Of a stretch of DNA of 64,000 nucleotides, positions 1 through 10,312 are shown piece after piece (the stretch's first letter is position 1; each line of letters begins with the position of its first letter). This DNA is from Notospermus geniculatus (taxonomy: Eukaryota; Nemertea; Pilidiophora; Heteronemertea; Lineidae). Where the stretch lies: the NCBI GenBank assembly GCA_002633025.1, contig NMRB01001045.1, positions 1 to 64,000 on the forward strand, in the 5' to 3' direction. Position numbers and translations under genes: made by a program. A model generated the notes under the pieces. That model had not been told where the DNA came from. It was given only the letters and a program-made list of their open reading frames with translations, and did not search any database.

Positions 1-2314
1 TTTAACCATTTTTTCCAATTTCTCCATTTTTCAATTTTTCCCAATATTTCCATTTTTCTCCATTTTTTTCCAATTTTTCCCTCTTTCAATTTTTTATATA
101 TTTTCCCATTTTCTCCATTTTTTCCAATTTTTCCATTTTTTCCCAATTTTTCCATTTTTTCCAATTTTTCATTTTTTATATATTTTCCATTTTCTCCATT
201 GTTTCCAATTTTTCCATTTTGCCCAATTTTTCCATTTTCCCCAAATTTCCATTTTTGCCAATGTTTCCATTTTTTCCGAATTTTTCAATTTTTTCCCAAT
301 TTTTCCATTTTTTTCCCAATGTTTCCATTTTTCCAAATTTTTTCATTTTTTCCCAATTTTTCCATTTTTTATATATTTTTCAATTTTCTCCATTGTTTTT
401 TTGCATTTTTCCCAACTTTTGCATTTTTCCCCAACTTTCCCCAATTTTTCCATTTTTGCCAATTTTTCCATTTTTTCCGAATTTTTCAATTTTTTCCCAA
501 TTTTTCCATTTTTCCCAATTTTTCAATTTTTTCCCAATTTTTCAATTTTTCCCAATTTTTCCATTTTTATCCAATTTTTCTCCGATTTTTCAATTTTTTG
601 CTATTTTTCTATTTTTCCCCATTTTTCCAATTTTTCGCAACTTTTCCATTTTTTCCAATTGTTCCATATTTTTCCATTTTTCCATTTTTTCCAATTTTTC
701 CATCTCCAAATGGAGAAAATGGAAAAATATAAAATTGAAAAAATTGGAAAAAATGGAAAAATAGGGAAAAAATAGGAAAATGGGGAAAAATTGGAAACAA
801 TGGAGAAAATGGAAAAATATATAAAAAATGGAAAAATTGGGAAACATTTTTCTATTTTTTACAATATTTTTTCCATTTTTCCAACTTTCATTTTTTTATA
901 TATTTTCCATTTTCTCTATTTTTTCCACTCTTACCATTTTTTCCTATTTTTCCGTTTATTTCCGTTGTTTCCATTTTTGTTCATTTTTTCCCATTTTTTT
1001 CATTTTTCCATTNATTTTTTTCCAATTTTTCCGTCTTTCAATTTTTTATATATTTTCCCATTTTCTCCATTTTTCCACATTTTTCCATTTTCCCCATTTC
1101 TCACATTTTTTTATTTTCCCTATTTTTCCATTTTTCCCCATTTTTTCAATTTTTCCATTTTTTCCAATTGTTCCATTTTTAAATTTTTCCATTTTCCCCA
1201 ATTTTCCATTTTCCCCATCTTTCCCATTTTTTCCATTTTTTCTATTTTTCCTATTTTTCCATTTTCCCCCATTTTTTCAATTTTTTCATTTTTCCATTTT
1301 TTCCAATTGTTCCATTTTTAAATTTTTCCATTTTTCCCAATTTTCCATTTTCCCCACCTTTCCCATTTTTTCCATTTTTTCTATTTTTCCTATTTTTCCC
1401 CATTTTTTCAATTTTTCCATTTTCCCCAATTTTTCCATTTGTTCCAATTGCTCCATTTTTCATTTTTTTCCATTTTTCCCAATTTTCCCCATTTTTTCCA
1501 TTTTTTCCGTCATTCAATTTTTTATATATTTTTCCATTTTCTCCATTTTTTCCAATTTTTCCATTTTTTCCCAATTTTTCCATTTTTTCCAATTTTTCCA
1601 TTTTTCCCCAATTTTCCCCAATTTTTCCATTTTTGCCAATTTTTCCATTTTTTCCGAATTTTTCAATTTTTTCCCAATTTTTCCATTTTTTCCCAATGTT
1701 TCCATTTTTCCAAATATTTCCATTTTTTCCAATTTTTCCATTTTTTATATATTTTCCATTTTCTCCATTGTTTCCAATTTTTCCATATTTGCCAAATTTT
1801 TCCATTTTTCCCCAACTTTCCCTAATTTTTCCTTTTTTGCCAATTTTTCCATTTTTTCCGAATTTTTCAATTTTTTCACAATTTTTCCATTTTTTCCAAT
1901 TTTTCCATTTTTTCCCAATTTTTCCATTTTTTTCCAATGTTTCCATTTTTCCAAATTTTTTCATTTTTTCCCAATTTTTCCATTTTTTATATATTTTTCC
2001 ATTTTCTCCATTGTTTTTTTGCATTTTTCCCAACTTTTGCATTTTTCCCAATTTTTTCTTTTTTTTCCAATTTTTCCATTTTTTCCAATTTTTCCATTTT
2101 TTATATATTTTCCATTTTCTCCATTGTTTCCAATTTTTCCATATTTGCCAAATTTTTCCATTTTTCCCCAACTTTCCCCAATTTTTCCATTTTTGCCAAT
2201 TTTTCCATTTTTTTCGAATTTTTCAATTTTTTCCCAATTTTTCCATTTTTTCCAATTTTTCCATTTTTTCCAATTTTTCCATTTTTTCCAAATTTTTTCA
2301 TTTTTTCCCAATTT
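1..2314. repeat. TTTTTCCA-type pyrimidine-rich minisatellite
   Basis: The whole block is built from variants of ttttttccaatttttcca with interspersed ttttttatatatttttcc and ccccaactttcc variants. All frames stay open for long stretches and read as repeats of Phe, Pro, Ile, Ser and Asn on this strand, or Lys, Glu, Asn and Gly on the other. That is a composition effect and not coding evidence. Between about 700 and 850 the strand polarity flips to purine-rich (ggaaaaattgg) and then flips back. There is a single N at 1013 and another at the right edge (2315), so true array length is unknown. Confidence 0.93.
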
Positions 2315-2565
2315 NGGTTTATGTATAGGCTATTATGGGGAACAGCCGATGTATTTACGAGGCGGCATGGAATTGGCCCGAACATAAGAGGTCATCAAAC
2401 AAAAGAACTCATATTGTTTTCCATGTTTGTCTTCTTCGATATACTCGATTTATTTATTGCCCAGGAAAGTCCTTTCCCACAAAAATGTGACAGATGTCGA
2501 GGTAAATAACATTACCACGTGGTAATAGCTGGCGCACTGTCGGCAGCACCACTATAGGAAATCCC

Positions 2566-3813
2566 CCCTACTAAAAATATTCATGAATTCACCCTAGAAA
2601 CACCCTTCAGGAACACCGCAGGGACACCCAACATGCCCAAGAAAACACCACACAGGATGACGGGGTGTTTCTTGCGTGCTTCCAATGGTGTCCCAATGGT
2701 GACTCAGCGGTGTCCCAATGGGTAAAATGAAACAGTCCCACCTCACAGACTCAGAGGTGTCCTTGTGAGGTGTCCGTGTGTGGTGGGACATTATAGGGTG
2801 TCCGTTTGTGGTGGGACATATGGACTAATGGAGTGTTCGAAGGATTGAGGGAATATGTGCCCTTTGGAAGTATTCTTTCCCTTCCGAGGACACTAAGGAG
2901 AGTACTTCTTGTGCCTCATAAAAATGCTTGAAAACAGTGAAGTTGTCAAGACTTGTAAAGTTTTTGACAGGTGAAGAGACTGCTCTGGAAGTGTATGTTT
3001 TACGTTTTAACATTAGTTTGGTTTTTAGTCAAAATTATTAGCACCATACTCTCGCTCAAAATTGCAGATCAACTGTAACCAACATCAGAAATGTTTAGTG
3101 TCTATAGGGGCCAGAATCTTATAGATTCACAAAGCAGAATATTCAAGTCCAGGATTTTTTATCAATGGAGAACGTTTTTTACAAGGCTTTTTCATTCTCA
3201 CCTTCTGAATTATGATATCTTATGACTATCTTTTATTAAAACGTTAAAACGTTATTAAACTTGCGAGAAAAGATGTTTTTCATATAATTTGGGAACATTT
3301 TGGAGTGCTTTCATAATTTTCACACAGTTTGCAACTAAGGAAGCTTTCCTGAGGATGTACAGTGGTGTCCTGTGGTGCCCAACATCTCTGTGGTGGTAGA
3401 GTCAGTGGTGTTCTATGGTGGTCTGCGGTGTCCTGTGGTGCACCATATCTATGAGGTGGTACAGTCAGTGGTGTTGTATGGTGGTCTGAGGTGGTCTGTG
3501 GTGCCCCATATCTATGAGGTGGTACACTCAGTGGTGTTCTGTGGTGGTCTCAGGTGTACTGTGGTGCCCCATATCTATGAGGTGGTACAGTCAGTGGTGT
3601 TCTGTGGTGGTCTCAGGTGTCCTGTGGTGGCCCATTGCATCCACCATTGGATACCCCTGAACAACCTTGACACCACTTGTTCAACCACAGGACATGCATG
3701 GTCCCACCACAGCACACCCCTAAATCACCATAGAACACCATTGGCACACCACATAAACACCCTAAAACACCTTTGAACACCTTTCATCCACCTCAGACAC
3801 ATTTTTAGTAGGG
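2566..3813. mobile_element. Non-autonomous TIR element with internal 63-bp tandem repeat
   Basis: The segment starts with ccctactaaaaat and ends with its exact reverse complement atttttagtaggg (3801-3813), giving 13-bp terminal inverted repeats. Subterminal regions (2580-2830 and 3640-3800) are rich in CACC/GGTG words in opposite polarity. No transposase is visible. The centre holds the 63-bp tandem array described separately. The superfamily is not recognised. Confidence 0.7.
3380..3640. repeat. 63-bp tandem repeat, about four copies
   Basis: The word catatctatgaggtggta begins at 3444, 3507 and 3570, exactly 63 bp apart, with a more diverged unit before 3444. Because 63 is a multiple of three the array stays open on the plus strand (134 codons, 3372-3776). 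The sequence is repetitive GTGGT, and there is no domain or start context, so I treat it as non-coding repeat inside the TIR element. Confidence 0.85.
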
Positions 3814-4100
3814 CCGTTATCCATATAGTGATGACACCGAAAACGCCATGCACAGGAAAAAAGCCAGTCTCAAGTTCCAACACTCAACAGACCACTTAGA
3901 CCAGCTTACATGTATATTGGTTCAACCCCTCTCGCCAAAGCAGCCCAATCATGCCAATGCTTCTATCGCAAGCATTAATACAATGGTCCCATAATCATGT
4001 AATACCATATAATACGAGCGCAATAGTAGTTCTATTTTTAACACACAATGGCGAGCGCCTATAGTAGTCGGTTGACGAACTAAAATACTCGTTCCTCGCT

Positions 4101-4190
4101 GTAACGCACAGCGCCGTCTGATCATCATCGCTGACACTACGATAACCAAGAGTGCCCGCCGGGCAATATTTTTCGCATGTCTCCCTTTAA
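4101..4190. repeat. Fragment of the TTAA-flanked AGGGAGACAT element family
   Basis: The segment shares gtaacgcacagcgccgtct and agtgcccgccgggcaat, and the end tctccctttaa, with the element at 20657-21181 and with 21714-21904. It represents one end of the same family, in the orientation of the right-hand ends. Confidence 0.7.
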
Positions 4191-4338
4191 GTGGAGTTAA
4201 ATGTAGTCGAATTTAGTAGCACACGTATGTATGCCGAAACTTGTTATTTTGACCAGGATTTTGCAGCAAAATCATGGTATACCCCCGTCCCTCACCTCTG
4301 AGGTAAAGAGACTTAGCCAGAGTCTCAAGTGAACAGTA

Positions 4339-4468
4339 AAGCGGCGAATCCACTGTCGCGATTTGGGCTTGAGACGGCCTTATATGGCAATCGGAAGTCC
4401 TTATATGGTAACCACAAGGGAACGCAACCGCGTCTCAAGCCAAAATCGCGACAGTGGATCAACCGCTT
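4339..4468. mobile_element. Palindromic MITE
   Basis: The left arm begins aagcggcgaatccactgtcg and continues through gggcttgagacg. The right arm is its imperfect reverse complement, ending in cgacagtggatcaaccgctt. The arms are about 38 bp around a loop of about 50 bp. Confidence 0.7.
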
Positions 4469-4554
4469 AAGAATTGAACGTGAAACCTTCTGACTGTTAG
4501 CCCGATACCGAAACAGTAAGCCACTATGGCTACTTGTAGCAAAATTAATAATGA

Positions 4555-5495
4555 ATAGGGAGTCAACTTCCAGAAAGGGGCTGGGCAGAAATGAAGGGTT
4601 GTTACAAGTTCAGCATAACTCTGAAACTACTGCTTCGATCTGCCTGAAACTTGCACAGATGATGCTTTGTTCTGAATGATGAACAACTATGATGACACAA
4701 AAACAATTGCATTGCTCTTTACTAATTAAATTAGGGAGACAATGCCATATTTTGGAGGCCTAGAAAGACGAGAAATAGTCATTATTTCACCGCAGAATTT
4801 TCCCTGGGCCTGTGTCATGTTAAATGCTAACAAGTTTTTGTGATATCTGCTAATTATTTTCATTATTTTCTACAAGAAAATGGTATTTTACATTTTTGGT
4901 TCACATGCCCAACACTGCAAGTTGAGCAATGTTTTACAAAGCCATTCAACCAGTCAGAAACTGACCACAGGCCTGGGAATTGGTGATGTCACCCAAAATG
5001 AACCATTGTGAATGCACACTTCAATTCCAACCCAACGGTAATTCATGTGAAATCAAGTTTGACTGAGTCACTCCTGGTGAATTGTGAGTGGTTTCCAGGC
5101 CTGTGGTTAGTTTTCACATTGGTTAGAATAGCTTTGTAAAAGCTTGCTAACTTGCAGAGGTTAGGCATTTGAACCAAAAATCTAAAATACATTTTTTTGT
5201 GGAAAATAATTAAAACAATTAGCTCTACCTTGTTAGCATTTTACGTAACATAGGCCCTGGTGAAATTCTGCGGTGAAATAATGACTGTTCCTTGTCTTTC
5301 TAGGCCTCTGAAATCTGGCATTGTCTCCCTAATTAGGAAAGAGCAATGCAATTGTTTTTGTGTCATCACAGTTGTTAATCATTCAGTACAAGGCATCATC
5401 TGTGCAAGTTTCAAGCAAATCGAAACAGTAGTTCAAGAGTTATGCCGAACTTGTAACAACCCTTCATTTCTGCCTTGCCCCTTTCGCAAATTTTC
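4555..5495. mobile_element. Large foldback element, about 350-bp diverged arms
   Basis: The left arm (about 4555-4921) reads through gcagaaatgaagggttgtta, gggagacaatgccat and caagaaaatggtatttta. The right arm (about 5151-5495) carries the same landmarks in reverse complement and reverse order. Arms differ at many positions, so the element is not recent. The centre (4922-5150) is itself partly palindromic. No coding capacity is visible. Confidence 0.8.
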
Positions 5496-5513
5496 CGCCC
5501 CAAACGGGGCCTT

Positions 5514-5600
5514 CGTCAGGCTCTGACACTTCACACTATGAAAATCCAGAAAAGACTGTCTTTTCTGGATTTTCATAGTGTGAAGTGACAGAGCCTGACG
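5514..5600. repeat. Near-perfect 40-bp-arm hairpin
   Basis: The sequence cttcacactatgaaaatcca is followed, after a short centre, by its reverse complement. The outer cgtcaggctctgac and gacagagcctgacg ends also pair. About 42-bp arms surround a loop of a few bases, with one mismatch seen. Confidence 0.85.
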
Positions 5601-5759
5601 TTGTGTTGACTTTTGTGCGTCTTCTCTCTTTGGATTGTAGCAAAATTAAAATATTGAATCAGGTCAATCTCGATTCTAAAGCCCATTGTGAACAACTGGA
5701 AAGGAATATCATTACGTCTTCTGTAAAGAAAACATGTCGTCTGGCAAATAGTTCTCAAT

Positions 5760-6253
5760 GGGCTTTTTTTCACGGTGCCGGAGCGTTCCGGATCGAGACT
5801 AGATCGAGGAGGGTTCGGTTATTTTTCCCCGTGTAAAAGCAAAACAACTGACCTCCACCTTCCTCGGGCCATTTCAGTTTGCCGCGTGAGTCTCGGGAAG
5901 GGGGAGGTAGGTTCAGGCTGGTTATTCTCTCGTGTAAAAGCGAACCGACCTCCACCGGCCTCGTGCGGGATTGAGCACGCTACATTCATCACTTCTGAAG
6001 CACTGCTCATGTTGTTAGAAGCATAGTTTATCGATTTTTAGTGATTATTTTTGGGGTATTTCTTACTTGCGATAACTGTAAATGTTGATACACGCCATCT
6101 AGTGGCACGCATTTGAACGAACCGACCTCGAACTAGATCGAGGCGGGTTACTGAGCCCGCACCGTGTAAAAGCGATCAATCCATCCTGAACCGAACCCGC
6201 CCGAGGAGGGTGGAGGTAGGTTTCCTCGAACGAGCACCGTGTAAAAAAGCCCT
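5760..6253. mobile_element. Palindromic element ending in gggctttttt
   Basis: The left end is gggctttttttcacggtgc and the right end is gcaccgtgtaaaaaagccc, inverted. Interior words cgtgtaaaagc and gatcgaggcgggtt recur in both orientations, so several foldback units appear compounded. No gene is seen. Confidence 0.7.
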
Positions 6254-6399
6254 ATAACTCCTGACACATTTCTCTTTCAATACCTTTTGTATGACTGTCA
6301 TGGGATTAAATGTTGCTGTTCTTTTGTAAAGCAGTATGCATTTGAAGATAAACAGATAGCAATACCTAGCAAAGTATTTTGCATATCACGCGATTACTT

Positions 6400-6630
6400 T
6401 GTGGTTCGGCGTGGTCCAGTGGTGAGCAAGACGGACTCCTGATCAGAGGGTCCCGCGTTCGATTGCCAGTACTGCCGAAGAAAAAAACACGTCCACTTGT
6501 GACCTTGAGCAAGTCACTTTGCCTCACTTGCTTCACCCCACCCAGGTGTAAAGGGTCACCTGGCTGGTAGTGATGGTCTGTGTGAATGTTAAAGCTGAAC
6601 TTAATAGATATAAACCCCAAGCGGCAGAAG
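6400..6630 (+). mobile_element. tRNA-derived SINE
   Basis: A tRNA-like head carries a Pol III A box (tggtccagtggt, 6412-6423) and a B box (gcgttcgattgcc, 6454-6466) at normal tRNA spacing. It is followed by a short A-run and a body that includes gagcaagtcactttgcctca and cacccaggtgtaaagggtca. The head-plus-body arrangement is typical of animal tRNA-SINEs. The precise 3' end is unclear because an inverted relative begins within about 350 bp. Confidence 0.75.
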
Positions 6631-7075
6631 TAGAAATTACGAACAGCCACAAGGCACTTCCAAACTACCTCTGAAAACGATACACCCTCTCGGGCGGTCA
6701 CAGTTGGTTTCACTTGCCACCACGCTCTTGAACAGTAAGATCTCAGCACAGCTGCCAAATGAGAAAAAACGAAAAATAATCTGTGATGGCACCGAGATTC
6801 GAACCCACAACCCTCTGATCGATTCGCCAACCTCTTTCTGAACGCGCCAGGAAGACTGCTTGCTTGCGTGGCGGCAATTCCGATCGCTTTATTTCCTCAT
6901 GGAGATCTTCAAAACCACAGCGCCTTTATGGTAGATCGGTGTCGTTGTATGCAAGTAGTCACATTGTGGCGCAAACTGAGGGTGTATCGCTTTCAGAGGT
7001 AGTTTGGAAGTCTCTTGTGGCTGTTCGTAATTTCTACCTCTGCCGCTTGGGGTTTATATCTATTAAGATTTCTCC
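6600..7075. repeat. Inverted pair of SINE-tail-like segments
   Basis: The segment 6600-6690 (aatagatataaaccccaagc through ccaaactacctctgaaa) recurs in reverse complement at 6985-7070. Between them near 6786-6830 is another B-box-like motif on the minus strand (GGGTTCGAATCTCG). This suggests two SINE-related copies in opposite orientation. Confidence 0.6.
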
Positions 7076-7157
7076 TGGATGGCACAGGTTAGTGGAAACT
7101 GTCTGAACTGTGGTCGCAAGTCGATACATAGCCGTAATAAAAATGTTCGGTGAAGAC

Positions 7158-7290
7158 GACTTCCAGAATCTTGCAAATTTTCGACCCCAATCGGGGTCTT
7201 CTTCAAGCTGGCACTTTTCATATTGTAAAGTTCCAGCCTGAACAAGACCCCGGGTGGGGTCGAACATTTGCAAGATTCTGGAGGTTGACT
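7158..7290. mobile_element. Foldback repeat with GACCCC/GGGGTC hairpins
   Basis: The left half (ttccagaatcttgcaaattt then cgaccccaatcggggtc) and the right half (gaccccgggtggggtcgaa then catttgcaagattctggagg) are reverse complements. The same unit occurs near 5488, 48903, 52228, 52606 and 52703. Confidence 0.75.
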
Positions 7291-7299
7291 TACTGTATA

Positions 7300-7985
7300 T
7301 TATCATTTTGTGTGCCAAATTTTGTGCTCTTTCTTTCTTCGGTGAAGACAAGGTGATGATTCAAGATACGAGATTCAAGGTACAAAATAGATGGCCTCAA
7401 TGTTTGACTTTATCCGGTCGTGCCAGTCAAAGTTTCTGAATAGAGAATCGAATGCCGCCATCTTGAATCTCTTACTCGTAACAAGTGCAAGATCTGATAA
7501 GCGTTTGATCTGATTTGATATCCCACAAAAATGGATTGAAAAAGTGGATTACTGCCTTCAAAATAGTTCGATGTAAGTTAGCCAATACTGTGATACTTTC
7601 TTGTTTATTTAGCTGTGGCGTCCACTATCTTGGGGTGTGAAGATCTCACTTTTCCTTGTAGGAAAGCCTGTGGTCCATTAAGGGGGCGGTAGTGGAAACC
7701 TACAGCGCCGTCAATAGTGCGGAGTAGTCATCCTAGTCTGTTGAGACGAAATTATGCAAATGAGGTAGCTCTCGACCAATCAGATTGCAGCATTTGCCCT
7801 AATTAACATAATCTGTGGAGGTGATTGTGGAGGGACTTGTGGAGGAAGGTGACAAGGATTTCCTAACCCTAACCNTTGTAATGGAATTGCCATTCAAAAA
7901 GAGAAGTGTGGTCGTCAGAAAACATGGCCGCTCTTGACTTCCGGTTATTTTCGCAACTTGTCTATTAGTGTCTGGAATTCCCCTA
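7300..7985. other. No gene seen
   Basis: AT-rich sequence without a supportable coding region. The only notable point is a short telomere-like ccctaaccctaacc immediately before a single N at 7875, which probably marks an assembly join. Confidence 0.6.
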
Positions 7986-8775
7986 AATCAACAACTTCAT
8001 GGTTGATTTTTTGCCTTTCTGCTGTGATACAGCCAAGTTGAAGGGTAGCATCATGTACATTAAAGACCTAACTACATTTTGGTTGTTCGTTTGTACCACA
8101 TACTTGTACGAGTGGACCTGTACATTTGCACAAAAGTGGGCAATTGTTTTATCACATATTACATAAGTGGTGCATGCTGACTTTGTACTTTGGGCATATT
8201 CAGAATCTCTGTACTTCATAGAATATGATGTGCAGTGCAAACTTAATCAAAACTATTTCCATGCCTGCTTTTTGAGACACCACTTCTTGACATAAATTTA
8301 CAAGTTTCGCACTTTGGTATACCCTTAAAACATGCTGTACATCAGTGGTGTACATTCACTGTACATTCAGTGTTTGTTATTACCCTCTGGGAAAAAATGG
8401 CCGACTTTGGCAAGGTATCTGTACGGCATACTAAACTACAGGGACTAGCATTAGCGAAAAGTAGCCCTCAACACTCCCTAACAACAGAAAACACAAACAA
8501 TAACCATGATATGTCAAAACGGATAATATTCCAACTTACCTGCATAACGTGAATCACTTTGTAAACTCCGAAAGAGCAGATAAAATCCAATTTACATGCC
8601 ATTCTCACAAAGTTCCTAACCCTTCCGCCATTTTTGTTCCACTGACCAACGCCCGCCTGAGTACATGATCCCGTCTGCAGGACACGAAATGTGATACCAA
8701 CCCGACTTTGTCAACATGTAGGCCCTTCGTTGAACCCGAAATAGATCAGTTACGCATGATGCAAAAGGTTGTGAT
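7985..8775. repeat. Dispersed repeat, copy 1 of 3
   Basis: The segment shares long stretches with 25950-26425 (opposite strand) and 27317-27600 (same strand). Landmarks include atgtgcagtgcaaacttaat, tacaagtttcgcactttggt and ccattctcacaaagttccta. This copy carries an extra insertion at 8332-8520 relative to the copy around 26250. Confidence 0.85.
8332..8520. mobile_element. Short insertion with AAAAC target duplication
   Basis: The related copy near 26242-26253 reads straight through (on the opposite strand) from ggtatacccttaaaac into ggataatattcc. Here the same junction is split by about 185 bp, with AAAAC on both sides (8327-8331 and 8516-8520). This is direct evidence for an insertion with a 5-bp duplication. 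Confidence 0.7.
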
Positions 8776-8779
8776 CCGA

Positions 8780-8900
8780 AACATACCAGGGCCCATATTA
8801 CACCGGGCTTCAAGAAACCCGTGTCTGAAAAACACGGGTTTTTGAAACACGATAAAATCGTGCTTTCCAAAATCCCCGTGTATTCATTAGTTCTTCGCAC
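8780..8900. repeat. Hairpin repeat with aaacccgtgt/acacgggttt arms
   Basis: The word aaacccgtgtctga is followed by acacgggttttt. Related acacgggt/cccggg words recur near 34020-34500 and 49830-49960, so this appears to belong to the same palindromic family. Confidence 0.5.
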
Positions 8901-9043
8901 GGCTACAGATGGCGCAGCCACTAAGTGACGTCGTTTTCGCGCCTCCGACAATTTGGACCAATACGGATATGACCGAAGAGTCAGTGCATGCAGCGCAACT
9001 GTCCCTGGGCTACAATGTACTGTAGTGGTGTGACCTCTCGCCG

Positions 9044-9242
9044 TAAAGCCAAGGTCACACTGTGGCGACTTAGGAGGGCGAATCCCCGCGAACTAGAATG
9101 AAATGGTCCATGGACCATGTGCGCACCCCTTTGGACATAATAGTGTAATGACAAAGAGAGGCATGTACATGGTCCATGGACCATTTCATTCTAGTTCGCG
9201 GGGATTCGCCCGTCTAAGTCGCCACAGTGTGACAGGGGCTTA
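9044..9242. mobile_element. Palindromic MITE
   Basis: The left arm gtcacactgtggcgactta, gcgaatccccgcgaactaga and atggtccatggaccat is matched by the right arm in reverse complement, ending gccacagtgtgacaggggct. Arms are about 70 bp. Confidence 0.8.
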
Positions 9243-9409
9243 AAGCATGGTGCACACCTGCGACTTTTCGTGCAATTTTTAGGAGACTACCCTTCCGACT
9301 GCTAGAGCGACTGCAGATTTGCAGGATTTGTCGCGTAGTCTGCGGCAGTGACAGTGGTCGCCCGATTAATCGTATCTTGTCTCATATCTGATCGCTTGAG
9401 TGGTTGTTA

Positions 9410-9485
9410 TTTTCCCGGCAGTGAACGCGCGTCGTTTTTCGCCGTCGCGGCCCGCGGCGCGGTTTTGGTGTACAGGGGCCTTAAA
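9410..9485. repeat. Dispersed GC-rich repeat
   Basis: The segment ttttcccggcagtgaacgcg through cgcggttttggtgt is nearly identical to 12450-12515. It reads open in places, but it is a shared repeat rather than a gene. Confidence 0.7.
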
Positions 9486-9536
9486 GTGATCCTGAACCGC
9501 CGAGGCGAGCGAGACAGCCTCGTTTTCATTTTCCCG

Positions 9537-9806
9537 CGCTACGCTAGACTGGTCCCCTGTCGTACCGCTCCGTTCCTCCACTACTACGACAGGCCGCGTC
9601 CGCCATGTTTGCCTGTTTTCTGACACACGTATGCAAATGAGCAATAAAGACTCGTAACGTTGCGAAAGTCTCTAAAAATAGATGATGACTCATGGCGCGA
9701 CCGTTGACCAATCACAGTTGACCAATCATATGCCGAGTTGGCGTTCAAAATGCCTGTCGTAGTAGTGAAGCGAGAACTACGACAGGGGACCAGTCTAACG
9801 CTACGC
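9537..9806. mobile_element. Palindromic MITE
   Basis: The left arm (cgctacgctagactggtccc and ctactacgacaggc) is inverted at the right end (gcctgtcgtagtagtgaa and gggaccagtctaacgctac). Confidence 0.75.
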
Positions 9807-10312
9807 CAGTATGAATGAGCGCCTGTCAATCATCACGTCACGTGATTACTATGGAATTTACTACGCGATCACTGATTGGGCAAGTTCTGAATGAGTGACA
9901 GCTGATTGTCAAAACAACATGGATGCCACCAGTTCACCGAGTCGAGATTTCTCCTCGATTCAGGGGAGTTTTAGAGGATACATTCACGCCTAAGAGCATG
10001 AAGAGTGTTCAATCCGACACGAGTGACACCATTGATGACGATGTCGGCCGGGATGCCAGGCAAGTTGGTCTTTTCTCGGAAGGAGCCCCAGAATTCGCTG
10101 ACGTTACACCGGCGCGGTGGCGAGATCCGCAGTCCGGCAATATGTTAATGATGCCACACATACAAACAACCTCCTCATCGTCTTAAAACGGAGTTCTTTC
10201 TTTATTATCAGCCACTTCGATAATGTCTGTGGACAATCCACAGCTGCTGGTCGGCATTTGCTACCTTTTAAGGTCGCCCTTTCCCTTCTTTCACTTCTCG
10301 CTTCGGCATTCT
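9807..10312. other. No supportable gene; one short ORF
   Basis: An open frame at 9923-10186 (+) encodes 87 residues rich in Ser, Thr and Asp. I see no domain, splice context or homologous copy. It is listed so that the stretch is not taken as annotated coding sequence. Confidence 0.4.

Noticed and set aside
199-2387. Long open frames in the 5' minisatellite (up to 519 codons)
   Set aside because: They consist only of Phe/Ile/Ser/Pro/Asn or Lys/Gly/Asn/Glu repeats produced by TTTTTCCA units, and are open in several frames on both strands at once.
4339-5600. CRISPR-like array of palindromes
   Set aside because: Repeats are foldback elements of different sequence without regular spacers, in a eukaryotic genome.
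7985-8240. Conserved protein-coding exon (MHCTSYSMKYRDSEYAQSTKS on the minus strand)
   Set aside because: The same frame occurs in the copy at 27167-27430, but both are copies of one dispersed repeat with no domain.
9923-10186. 87-codon ORF beginning MPPVHRVEIS
   Set aside because: No splice context, domain or second copy. A length of 87 codons is within chance expectation for this GC content.
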